Assembly (NCBI GenBank): GCA_947474445.1
Contig: CANJJY010000132.1
Coordinates: forward strand, 1-10,417
Reading direction: 5' to 3'
Origin: Oligoflexaceae bacterium
GTDB taxonomy: Bacteria; Bdellovibrionota_B; Oligoflexia; Oligoflexales; Oligoflexaceae
DNA length: 10,417 nt
In this document: positions 1-6,855 of the stretch, piece by piece
Numbering within the stretch: position 1 is the stretch's first letter
How the letters are laid out: each line of letters opens with the position of its first letter
Translations under genes and position numbers: made by a program
The notes under the pieces: model-generated
The model's database searches: none
Told to the model about the DNA's origin: nothing
What the model saw: the letters and a program-made list of their open reading frames with translations, nothing else

Positions 1-1
1 C

Positions 2-559
2 AGTCATGCAACGTCGCCCAAACTGCAGCCAAAGATCAATGCTGCAGGTAGCATAGACACGCCGCTCAATGGGGCGACATTTTCGTTTCCCGGACCTAAC
101 AATATTGCTCTCTACTACCTCGCGAATACGGGTGACTATAAATTTGAACTCGTTTATTCCAAGGATCCCGGCCAAGTTAAAACGGTTTTACCGAATATGA
201 TCTCGATGGTAGGAGAAGGCTGTGGGGCGAAAGATACTCTTTCGTTCAAAGTCGACAGTCGCAATTTTAAAGTGATAGACCAAAATGTGACAGTCCGAGT
301 CTTTGCCGGAGGCGGCGCGCGCTATTACCTGATGTCTGGTGCCTCGCTGACGACAGATGGCGACAAGCTTACCTTTTTAGCCCCCAATGGCGGAAAAATC
401 ACGGACAAGGGGGCTGGTGCCAACGCCGTCATCATGAAGGGTGGGACCTATGTGGCCGAAGGGGTGCCGGCCAGCATCTATGCCGACAAGGGAGCCAAGA
501 TCACGGCTCCGAAGGACAAGTCGTTTATTTTCAATAGTCCGCTCAGCCTCTGTCCTTAA
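2..559 (+). CDS. Glycine-rich hypothetical protein, C-terminal part (5' end outside window)
   Basis: The frame is open from the left edge to TAA at 557-559, about 185 visible residues, so this is the 3' part of a longer gene; the ATG at 197 is probably internal because the frame is open well before it. I do not recognise the family. The first ~65 visible residues alternate hydrophobic and polar residues like a beta-sandwich (for example ALYYLANTGDYKFELVY). The C-terminal ~80 residues are rich in Gly, Ala, Lys, Thr and short strands (KGGTYVAEGVPASIYADKGA), resembling a small beta-helix or surface-protein repeat. Only two cysteines are visible (GEGCGAK and the penultimate residue), which could form a disulfide in an exported protein. 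No enzyme motif is seen. A secreted or surface role is inference only. About 100 bases separate it from the next gene on the same strand, with no clear terminator between. Confidence 0.6.
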   Translation, partial: SHATSPKLQPKINAAGSIDTPLNGATFSFPGPNNIALYYLANTGDYKFELVYSKDPGQVKTVLPNMISMVGEGCGAKDTLSFKVDSRNFKVIDQNVTVRVFAGGGARYYLMSGASLTTDGDKLTFLAPNGGKITDKGAGANAVIMKGGTYVAEGVPASIYADKGAKITAPKDKSFIFNSPLSLCP

Positions 560-658
560 AAGTGAGGTGAAAACCCAAGCCTCTAAGGGGGGTTAGCAGA
601 ATTATTTAAGCTTTTGCCCGCTGCGGCCGATCGTAAAAGGTCGCCTTTCACGCGGGTA

Positions 659-2014
659 ATGCTTATGCTCATGAAACTCTATTATCTTCTCACGCAATCT
701 CTGTGGCTCTTTGGAGTCGCTTTTCTAGTCTTTCTTGGCATCTGGGGCACCAGGCAGCGTGCTACGCATCTGCGCGAGGCCAAGCGAAAATGGGATGATG
801 CCGTCGCCAAGAAAATGCACGAACCCATCTCCCTTCATCCCGAAATCGATCCAACTCTCTGCGGCGGATGCGGCGCTTGCGTAGCTGCCTGCCCTGAGGG
901 GGAGATAATAAAGCTGATCAACCATCGCGCTGTGCTGGTGGAACCGACTAAATGCGTGGGCCACGGCTTGTGTCAATCGTCCTGTCCCTACGATGCGATT
1001 CAACTGGTTTTCGGCACTAAAACGCGCGGGATGGAATTGCCCTCCATCGATGGCAACTTTCAAACCAACGTACCCGGCCTGTATATATCCGGGGAACTCG
1101 GCGGTATGGGTCTCATCATCAACGCCGTGAAACAGGGCAAGCTTGCGGCGGAGCACGCGTGCAAAACTGTAAAAAACAACGTGAAGACGGACTTTGATGT
1201 CGTCGTGGTCGGCGCAGGACCCGCAGGCTTATCGTCTGCCCTGGTCTGCGCCGGACAGAAAAAGCGCTATATCTGTCTTGAGCAGAACAAGTTCGGGGGG
1301 ACGATCTACAACTTTCCTAAGCAGAAAGTCGTCATGTCTCAACCTCTTGAATTTCCTGTGATTGGACGCTTTAAGTTTCAAAAAAATAAGGTCTCCAAGG
1401 AAGAGCTCTTAGGTCTTTGGGGGCATGTGCGCAAGCAGGCCAACCTCAATATCAAAGAAGAATGTCGCTTCATCAACCTACAGAAAAAAGGCGACGTCTT
1501 TGAGATCGAAACTTCAGCTGGGAATATCACCTCGCAAAAAGTAGTCCTCGCTATGGGTGTCCGCGGTACCCCCCGCAAGCTCGGATTGAAGAATGAAGAG
1601 CTGCCCAAGGTCACCTATAATCTCCTCGATCCCGATCAGTACCAGCAACGCTGGATCGCCGTCGTTGGCGGGGGAAATGCCGCGGTGGAAGCCGCCCAGT
1701 ATCTTTGCAAACCTCAATTGCGCAATAAGGTATTTCTGCTGGTGAGAGGACCGACCTTCGATCGCTGCAATGAAGAGAACCAAAATATCATCAACGATTA
1801 TGCAAAAAAGGGTTGGTTGACGATCAGCTACGATTCCAGTGTATCTGAGATTCACCCCGATCACTTGATGGTGAAGAAGGGCGAAGAGACCTTTCGCTTG
1901 CAAAATGACTTCGTCTTTATCTTCGCGGGAGCTATAATGCCTTTCAGCTTCCTGAAGAGCATCGGTATCATGATCGAGACTAAGTTTGGTGAAGCTGTCA
2001 AAGTAAGCAGCTGA
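659..2014 (+). CDS. Membrane-anchored 4Fe-4S ferredoxin / FAD-NAD(P) oxidoreductase (YpdA/thioredoxin-reductase-like fold)
   Basis: Predicted electron-entry flavoprotein. Residues are numbered from ATG 659 (451 aa). A single membrane segment (about 6-29) is followed by an Arg/Lys-rich stretch, placing the rest in the cytoplasm. A ferredoxin domain has one canonical cluster motif (C68, C71, C74, C78-P) and a second in which position two is histidine (C99, H102, C105, C109-P). Then comes a TNVPGLYISGELGGMGLI segment (136-153), which in thioredoxin-reductase-like enzymes lies at the C-terminus. Next are the FAD Rossmann motif GAGPAG (185-190) and the NAD(P) motif GGGNAAVE (337-344). The redox-active CxxC of thioredoxin reductase is absent. 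The protein ends just after FAGAIMP, where that FAD segment would normally follow, so the flavin domain looks circularly permuted. The start is uncertain: the frame is open from 587, TTG 614 would add 15 residues, ATG 665 and 671 are alternatives, and none has a strong ribosome site. First gene of the cytochrome locus; the next ATG is 10 bases after its stop. Confidence 0.8.
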   Translation: MLMLMKLYYLLTQSLWLFGVAFLVFLGIWGTRQRATHLREAKRKWDDAVAKKMHEPISLHPEIDPTLCGGCGACVAACPEGEIIKLINHRAVLVEPTKCVGHGLCQSSCPYDAIQLVFGTKTRGMELPSIDGNFQTNVPGLYISGELGGMGLIINAVKQGKLAAEHACKTVKNNVKTDFDVVVVGAGPAGLSSALVCAGQKKRYICLEQNKFGGTIYNFPKQKVVMSQPLEFPVIGRFKFQKNKVSKEELLGLWGHVRKQANLNIKEECRFINLQKKGDVFEIETSAGNITSQKVVLAMGVRGTPRKLGLKNEELPKVTYNLLDPDQYQQRWIAVVGGGNAAVEAAQYLCKPQLRNKVFLLVRGPTFDRCNEENQNIINDYAKKGWLTISYDSSVSEIHPDHLMVKKGEETFRLQNDFVFIFAGAIMPFSFLKSIGIMIETKFGEAVKVSS

Positions 2015-2024
2015 GGATTCCGAA

Positions 2025-2447
2025 ATGCGCGTCGCCTTCATATTCAAAGCGCTATTGACCCTGGTCCTTCTCGCTCTCGCGAGTGGCAAGTGTGGAACGC
2101 ACCAGCCTGGAGTTGCTGATCAGCGCTTTGATAAGCCGGCTGCCGATCATACGCGCTTTACCGCCCCTTGCGCGACCTGTCACGAGGAAACCCGCTTTCC
2201 TGCCAACGTCGATATCGATGCAAAAGGCGCTGCTTTAACCGTAGCACACGGCTTCGGCCGGAGCTGTGGGGAATGCCACGAATATGCAAAGGCGGCTCCC
2301 AGTTGGCTTCCAACCGCTCACACGCACACCGCCGCCGATGTATCCTGCCTCGGTTGTCATTACCTCGCTTCCGAAGGTAACCCGCACACGCCGCGCGGAG
2401 ACTGCGTGAGCTGTCACTCTTTTCCACAATGGAGCGTCACGCGCTGA
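2025..2447 (+). CDS. Small exported tetrahaem cytochrome c
   Basis: A 140-residue protein with four CXXCH haem-binding motifs (C49-H53, C81-H85, C108-H112, C127-H131), so a predicted covalent tetrahaem c-type cytochrome. The N-terminus (MRVAFIFK, then a Leu/Ala-rich stretch to about residue 20) is a Sec signal. A lone non-haem cysteine at 23 follows directly (ALASGKC), suggesting a lipoprotein, but lysine at -1 is a poor lipobox, so signal peptidase I cleavage after ASG is equally possible. Further histidines (42, 75, 99, 101, 121) could serve as distal ligands. DHTRFTAPCATCH echoes the DHxxTxF element repeated in the large cytochrome downstream. The start is well supported by GAGGA at 2013-2017, overlapping the previous stop, with 7-base spacing, which suggests translational coupling. 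A periplasmic shuttle between the inner-membrane oxidoreductase and the big cytochrome is inference from context. Confidence 0.85.
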   Translation: MRVAFIFKALLTLVLLALASGKCGTHQPGVADQRFDKPAADHTRFTAPCATCHEETRFPANVDIDAKGAALTVAHGFGRSCGECHEYAKAAPSWLPTAHTHTAADVSCLGCHYLASEGNPHTPRGDCVSCHSFPQWSVTR

Positions 2448-2448
2448 T

Positions 2449-2500
2449 CGCCTGCAAAGTCGCCTGAACTCCCTCCACAACGCGCCTGCAGAAAAGTCGC
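2449..2500 (+). repeat. Pair of imperfect direct repeats upstream of the barrel-gene promoter
   Basis: CGCCTGCA-AAGTCGC (2449-2463) recurs as CGCCTGCA-GAA-AAGTCGC (2483-2500), start-to-start distance 34 bases, identical except for a three-base insertion. The second copy ends immediately before the proposed -35 at 2501. They could be operator half-sites or a small local duplication; function unknown. Confidence 0.4.
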
Positions 2501-2530
2501 TTGGGCTGCAAGCACTCTGCCTGCTACAAT
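2501..2530 (+). promoter_or_regulatory. Candidate sigma70-type promoter with extended -10
   Basis: A TACAAT -10 (2525-2530, five of six consensus bases) is preceded by TG at 2522-2523, giving an extended -10 (TGCTACAAT). A weak -35 (TTGGGC, 2501-2506) lies 18 bases upstream. Transcription would start near 2537, about 28 bases before the TTG at 2565. It lies in the only sizeable gap (117 bases) inside the four-gene locus and would allow separate expression of barrel plus giant cytochrome. Confidence 0.45.
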
Positions 2531-2564
2531 GATCGAACGACTTTTCTTCACATGAGAATGGCTT

Positions 2565-3956
2565 TTGAAGTACTACCTTCGCTTACACGACGTGCGCAGA
2601 GACGCGGCTCGCATCGCCAGCTTCAGCTTAATCCTGCTGGTGCTAGGGCTCGGCTCTGCGTCTCCTATCGATGCCGCCACGACCCGTGGTCAGGTTCGTC
2701 TGGGGGGGTATACTCGGATCGTGACTTTCAAAGATAAGCTCCAAGGCGAAGAAAATAACGACGAAGCGGTGCTATCGGGGCAATTTAGCCTCGATGCCTT
2801 GGAATTGAACGACTCGAACGATCAGGTCGTCCTGGATTTTCGCGACAAGTGGGATAGCTACGGAAAGCTCGAACGACAGAATCTGCGTCTGAGTTCATAC
2901 AACCGCATCCAGATGCGAACTCTCGCCTATCGTCGTCCCTGGGAGACGAATCGCTTCTATTTCACTCTCGGACGATTTGCCCTCGCCGAAGCCAATGTAC
3001 TGAGTAACGACGGGGCCGATGCGGGGTATCGTCTGTCTCGCTCGTTCCGCCTCGGAGTCTTCGGCGGACAAGGGCCTAAAGACATTTTGATGCCTCTTTA
3101 CGTCGATCCCAAAGAACCGGCCATCAATAACCTGCAGGCCGGTTCTTACCTTACCTATGAAAATAAGGGGGGCGTCGAAGACAGTAGCTATTTGACTCAA
3201 GCTGTCGGCCAAGGTCCAACCTACGACATTACCGATAAGGCCAACCACGCCTACTACTTTCAGCAGGGAATGTGGACATTCACCAATGCTCATCGCCTGG
3301 CGACCACCGCTCTTTATGACTTCAAACCAACTTCGGTTCTGCGACGGGCCTCCATTTCCCATATCTTTACGAGTGAGAAATACCGAACTCACCTCTATCT
3401 GCAGCAGACCAATACCGAAGACTATTTTCTGAAGCAGACGATCGAGGATACTCTCAAGCCCAGCCCCGTTCAGACCCTTGGTTTTGAACTGCGGCAGAGA
3501 CTTCTGCAGAACCTATCCTTTGATTACAGCCTGCTCTTCGGTAAACGAACAGAAGACGGTCTTACGCAAAAGGAGCTGGCTTTTGGCATCCTCTTGCCCC
3601 GGCTCATCTTCGACGCTTCCTCGCTCCGCACCCAGTTTGGAGTCCGAAACAACTTTCAAAGCAAGGACAATTTTGTCCGTATCAGCTATGATTATTGGGC
3701 CCGCTACATCGGGCTTGGTTTGTCGCATCTCATCGTCAAGGAAGATTATGAGAGTGGCTTGAAGAACCAGCGGCAGATTTCGACGATTGATAGCAGTTTT
3801 TTTCTCTCAGAAGATTTGCGAGGCACTCTGGCCTACCAGATAGAGAGCGATGATAAGGCCAGTGCCAAGGCCTTGTTTGTGATGATTGGTTACCGCTTTG
3901 GTGAGGCATCGGTCTCGCCGGTACGGACTAAAACGCCTCGATTTGAGAGTATGTGA
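2565..3956 (+). CDS. Outer-membrane beta-barrel protein, candidate porin of a porin-cytochrome conduit
   Basis: A 463-residue exported protein. A long basic N-region (RLHDVRRDAAR) precedes a hydrophobic core (about 17-31), with likely cleavage near SPIDA-A (about 36-38). The mature part is almost entirely alternating hydrophobic/polar strands separated by charged turns, rich in Tyr, Phe and Arg, and has no cysteine, which is typical of outer-membrane barrels. The last strand (ALFVMIGYRF) is followed by about 20 extra residues instead of ending in the usual terminal Phe. MtrB-type porins are longer (roughly 650-700 residues), so this would be a smaller barrel. Direct adjacency to a multihaem cytochrome suggests it surrounds or docks it, but no MtrB signature motif is visible and a plain porin is possible. 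TTG 2565 is the first start after an in-frame TGA at 2553; GTG 2592 is an alternative that keeps the signal peptide. Both have weak ribosome sites. Confidence 0.7.
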   Translation: MKYYLRLHDVRRDAARIASFSLILLVLGLGSASPIDAATTRGQVRLGGYTRIVTFKDKLQGEENNDEAVLSGQFSLDALELNDSNDQVVLDFRDKWDSYGKLERQNLRLSSYNRIQMRTLAYRRPWETNRFYFTLGRFALAEANVLSNDGADAGYRLSRSFRLGVFGGQGPKDILMPLYVDPKEPAINNLQAGSYLTYENKGGVEDSSYLTQAVGQGPTYDITDKANHAYYFQQGMWTFTNAHRLATTALYDFKPTSVLRRASISHIFTSEKYRTHLYLQQTNTEDYFLKQTIEDTLKPSPVQTLGFELRQRLLQNLSFDYSLLFGKRTEDGLTQKELAFGILLPRLIFDASSLRTQFGVRNNFQSKDNFVRISYDYWARYIGLGLSHLIVKEDYESGLKNQRQISTIDSSFFLSEDLRGTLAYQIESDDKASAKALFVMIGYRFGEASVSPVRTKTPRFESM

Positions 3957-3959
3957 TTG
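3945..3959 (+). promoter_or_regulatory. Ribosome-binding site and TTG start of the giant cytochrome, abutting the upstream stop
   Basis: GAGAG (3945-3949) lies 7 bases before TTG 3957. The upstream gene ends ATG-TGA at 3951-3956, so stop and start touch and share the same reading frame. TTG must be the start: the signal peptide begins at once, an in-frame stop lies immediately upstream, and the next in-frame methionine is residue 89. Translation is probably coupled to the barrel gene. Confidence 0.6.
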
Positions 3960-6731
3960 CAAAGACTAGCTAAACTATTATTGGCCCTCTTTTGCCTCCT
4001 GCCGGCTGTCACCGGCGCGCAAGAAGCGAAGCCGAGCTTTGAGGGACTGCTCAATAAGCTTTTAGCACCGGGACCTCTGATCATCGGTCACGAAGATCTT
4101 GAACACAAAGATTGTCTTAAATGTCACGAGCCGGCTGGGGGTATTCCCAATCAGTTGTGCACCGACTGTCACAAGGAAATTCGTGGGCATGTCGAACAGA
4201 AAGAGCATTTTCATGGACTCATGAAGGGTCGACCCTGCCGCGAGTGTCACGCTGATCACAAAGGTAGGAATTTCGATTCGCTTGCGTTCAATCAAAAGAC
4301 TTTCGATCACGCGAAGACGGGCTTTGAACTCGACGGAGCTCACGTCAAGACTGATTGTGCTAAATGCCACACGGATAAGCGCAAGGGCAAACCGATTCGC
4401 TCGCAGGAAACGCGCTTTTTCGGAACCGTGAATTCTTGCAACACCTGCCACAAGGCGGATGACATTCACTTCTTTGAAGGAAAACTCAAGAACAAAGAAT
4501 GCAGTAGCTGTCACAACACGACAGATTGGAAGAATGCTGAGCGATTCGATCACCAACGCGAATCGGGCTATGCCCTCGTCGGAGCTCATGCCGAGATCAA
4601 GTGCAACAAGTGCCACGTCTCGGAAGGGAAGAACAATTTCAAATACGACTGGCCTCAACTCAAAACGGCCAAGTGCCTCAGTTGTCACAAGGACCAGCAC
4701 GGGGACAAGCTGAGCCCCCGCTTTCGAGGCGGCGAGTGCACGACCTGTCATAGTCAAACTAGTTGGAAACTGCCCAATTTTGATCATACGGTGACCGGAT
4801 TCAACCTTCGCGGGAAGCACGCGCAGGTCAACTGTGTCGACTGTCATAAGCAAGCGGCGGCGACTGCGGGCAAAGGCATGGGTCAATTCCGCTGGACAGG
4901 CCTCAAAAAAGCCTGCAATAGCTGCCACGCTGATTATCACGGCTTTGTCCGTGAGCGAGCCGATCGCTTCCAAGGAGCCCTGCAGACCTGCGAAAGTTGC
5001 CACGTGGACTTGGGTTGGAAGCAGGACCTTCGATTCGATCACAATACGCAAGCCGACTTTCCTATCACCGGCAAGCACAAAGAGAATGCTTGCTTTGAGT
5101 GTCATACTCCCTTGAGTAAAGGCGCGGCCAAGGTTCCGAATACACCTCGTAAATATAACTTTCCCGACCTTGCAAAGAGATCGTGTGAACAGTGTCACAA
5201 ATCACCTCATACGGCGGCTTTTCATAAAAAGTTCAAGGGTGTCAGCTGCGAGTCGTGTCACTCGACTGATGGTTGGAAGACGATGAACCTGCAAAATCAG
5301 ATCAATGCCGATAAGACTTTTCACGATAAGACGCGTTTTGCTTTGACGGGTAAGCATAAGACGACCAGTTGCAAAAGCTGTCACATAGTGGATGGCAAGG
5401 AAGCCTATAAGTTTCCTAACGCTGACAAGGATTTCTGCATCAGTTGCCATGCCACTGTTCACAAAAAACAATTTTCCGAAAAGACTCTGGATATGTCTTG
5501 CGCCAAGTGTCACACGACACAGGACTTCGTGCGGCGGCTACCCTTTGATCACAACATTACGGCATTCAAGCTCACAGGCCGTCATGAAAAGATTGAAAAC
5601 CAATGCATCAAGTGTCACGAGCCCACGCGAGAGAAGTTGCCGACCAAGCCACCGAAGGTCGCGCATCAGTATGATTTCGATGAGAAAAAGGATGCTAACT
5701 ACTGTGCTCTCTGTCACACGTCAGTTCACAAAGACCAGTTTCATCCAGAGTTTCAGAAGAAATCATGTGGGGATTGCCATAATACAACCAGTTTTGGGCG
5801 CCTCTTGGATTTTGATCATGATGTGACGCGTTTCAAGCTCACGGGTAAGCATGCGACGATCGCCAAGCAATGCAATGAATGCCATAAGCCGAGTAATCTC
5901 ACGCTAGCAACCAAACCACCAAAGCGCGGGCACCTCTTTATGTTTGAAGGGGCTCAAAAAGGATTTTGCGAAGAGTGTCACGTCAACGAGCATAAGGACA
6001 TGTTCGATAAGGAATTCTCGAGCCGGCCTTGCACGAGCTGTCATTTGACGGAGAGTTTTGAAAAGCGCAAAGAGTTCAATCACAACGAGACCAACTATGA
6101 ACTCAAGGGCAAGCATCAGAAGGTCAAGTGTGCCGAATGCCATAAGCCGACTTCTGCCCGGTATCGACAGGAGCCAAATAATCGCAAGGGCGATTATCAC
6201 TTTCCCGAATTGAAGACCAAAAATTGTCAGACTTGTCATCGCGATGTACACAATGGAGCCAACGGTCCCAATTGTACCAAATGCCATAACGAAACCGGTT
6301 GGCGCTTTACCGGCGATTTCCACAAGGATTTTCTCCTCAAAGGTGTCCACCTGCAGCTCGACTGTAAAGAGTGTCACGTCAATGACCGCATTCTGCACGG
6401 GTCAAGTCAGGAGTGCATTACCTGTCACCTCAAAGACGATCATCATCAGGGACAGTTGCCCTTCTGCGCTGAGTGTCACACCCAGAATTTCTGGACCCAA
6501 ACGACCTTCGATCACAACATGAGCCGCTTTCCCTTGCGCGGAGCGCATCGCATCACGGATTGTCGCGCTTGTCACAATGTGGGAGTCTACCAAGGACTGC
6601 CTACTGATTGCCGCTCGTGCCACGCTCAGGATGCACGTGGAGTGACATCACCCGACCATAGTCAGCCGCGATACTTCAGCTGTGACCAATGCCACACGGA
6701 ATACCATTTTGGAGGGGCTACCGGATCCTAA
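3957..6731 (+). CDS. Giant exported 33-haem c-type cytochrome made of three-haem modules
   Basis: A 924-residue protein with a clear Sec signal (MQRLAK, hydrophobic 7-20, cleavage near VTGA-Q). I count 33 CXXCH motifs, with first Cys at residues 53, 68, 94, 134, 161, 182, 216, 240, 261, 293, 320, 345, 379, 410, 431, 472, 494, 515, 550, 583, 604, 639, 671, 692, 725, 757, 773, 803, 820, 837, 869, 885 and 909: about one haem per 28 residues. They group in threes. From haem 4 each group is introduced by FDHxxTxFxLxGKH or a variant; the second motif usually reads CxxCHxxxH and the third is followed by Trp or Phe. These extra histidines are natural distal ligands, so bis-His low-potential haems are expected. 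The only non-haem Cys (13) is in the signal peptide. It is Lys-rich, with no other domain or membrane anchor. Family: cytochrome c3 / doubled-CXXCH-like. Likely a periplasmic or trans-outer-membrane wire partnered with the barrel; the acceptor is unknown. Confidence 0.93.
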   Translation: MQRLAKLLLALFCLLPAVTGAQEAKPSFEGLLNKLLAPGPLIIGHEDLEHKDCLKCHEPAGGIPNQLCTDCHKEIRGHVEQKEHFHGLMKGRPCRECHADHKGRNFDSLAFNQKTFDHAKTGFELDGAHVKTDCAKCHTDKRKGKPIRSQETRFFGTVNSCNTCHKADDIHFFEGKLKNKECSSCHNTTDWKNAERFDHQRESGYALVGAHAEIKCNKCHVSEGKNNFKYDWPQLKTAKCLSCHKDQHGDKLSPRFRGGECTTCHSQTSWKLPNFDHTVTGFNLRGKHAQVNCVDCHKQAAATAGKGMGQFRWTGLKKACNSCHADYHGFVRERADRFQGALQTCESCHVDLGWKQDLRFDHNTQADFPITGKHKENACFECHTPLSKGAAKVPNTPRKYNFPDLAKRSCEQCHKSPHTAAFHKKFKGVSCESCHSTDGWKTMNLQNQINADKTFHDKTRFALTGKHKTTSCKSCHIVDGKEAYKFPNADKDFCISCHATVHKKQFSEKTLDMSCAKCHTTQDFVRRLPFDHNITAFKLTGRHEKIENQCIKCHEPTREKLPTKPPKVAHQYDFDEKKDANYCALCHTSVHKDQFHPEFQKKSCGDCHNTTSFGRLLDFDHDVTRFKLTGKHATIAKQCNECHKPSNLTLATKPPKRGHLFMFEGAQKGFCEECHVNEHKDMFDKEFSSRPCTSCHLTESFEKRKEFNHNETNYELKGKHQKVKCAECHKPTSARYRQEPNNRKGDYHFPELKTKNCQTCHRDVHNGANGPNCTKCHNETGWRFTGDFHKDFLLKGVHLQLDCKECHVNDRILHGSSQECITCHLKDDHHQGQLPFCAECHTQNFWTQTTFDHNMSRFPLRGAHRITDCRACHNVGVYQGLPTDCRSCHAQDARGVTSPDHSQPRYFSCDQCHTEYHFGGATGS
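4113..6695 (+). repeat. Tandem array of eleven protein-level three-haem repeats
   Basis: The eleven groups begin at residues 53, 134, 216, 293, 379, 472, 550, 639, 725, 803 and 869. Spacing between successive starts is 81, 82, 77, 86, 93, 78, 89, 86, 78 and 66 residues, so the array compresses toward the C-terminus. Groups 7 and 8 share a TKPPK insert and nearly identical spacing, suggesting the most recent duplication. The repeats are diverged at the DNA level and arose by old internal duplication. Boundaries given are the first haem cysteine codon and the last haem histidine codon. Confidence 0.85.
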
Positions 6732-6855
6732 GCGGTCGATCTTCTAGAGAGCTGAGATAAGACCCGTGAAGCTTGAAGGGATAGCAACTCCTCGCTTTTC
6801 TTCTCCTACCGATTCTGCGACGATCACTCAGAACTGGGAATAAAGGAGCCCCCGC

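Noticed and set aside
560..613. Possible hairpin terminator (CCTTA/TAAGG and AACCC/GGGTT) after the first partial gene
   Set aside because: Stems are short with large loops and no T-run follows; not strong enough to list.
1514..2089. Open frame on the - strand across the flavoprotein end and the tetrahaem start
   Set aside because: It opposes two well-supported genes and shows no recognisable domain or ribosome site.
2501..2737. Open frame starting before the barrel gene in another frame
   Set aside because: It overlaps the barrel signal peptide and N-terminal strands, has no motif, and covers the promoter region.
4062..5198. Long open frame on the - strand (378 codons) inside the cytochrome gene
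   Set aside because: It is antisense to a gene with 33 haem motifs; its product is a hydrophobic, motif-free translation created by the repeated codon pattern of the cytochrome.
5904..6398. Second antisense open frame in the cytochrome gene with a membrane-like composition
   Set aside because: Hydrophobicity arises from reading Lys/Glu/His-rich codons in antisense; it is the same artefact as the one at 4062-5198.
4113..6695. Regular repeat spacing that might suggest a CRISPR array or minisatellite
   Set aside because: Repeats are 66-93 codons, diverged in DNA, and fully explained by the coding sequence of haem modules.
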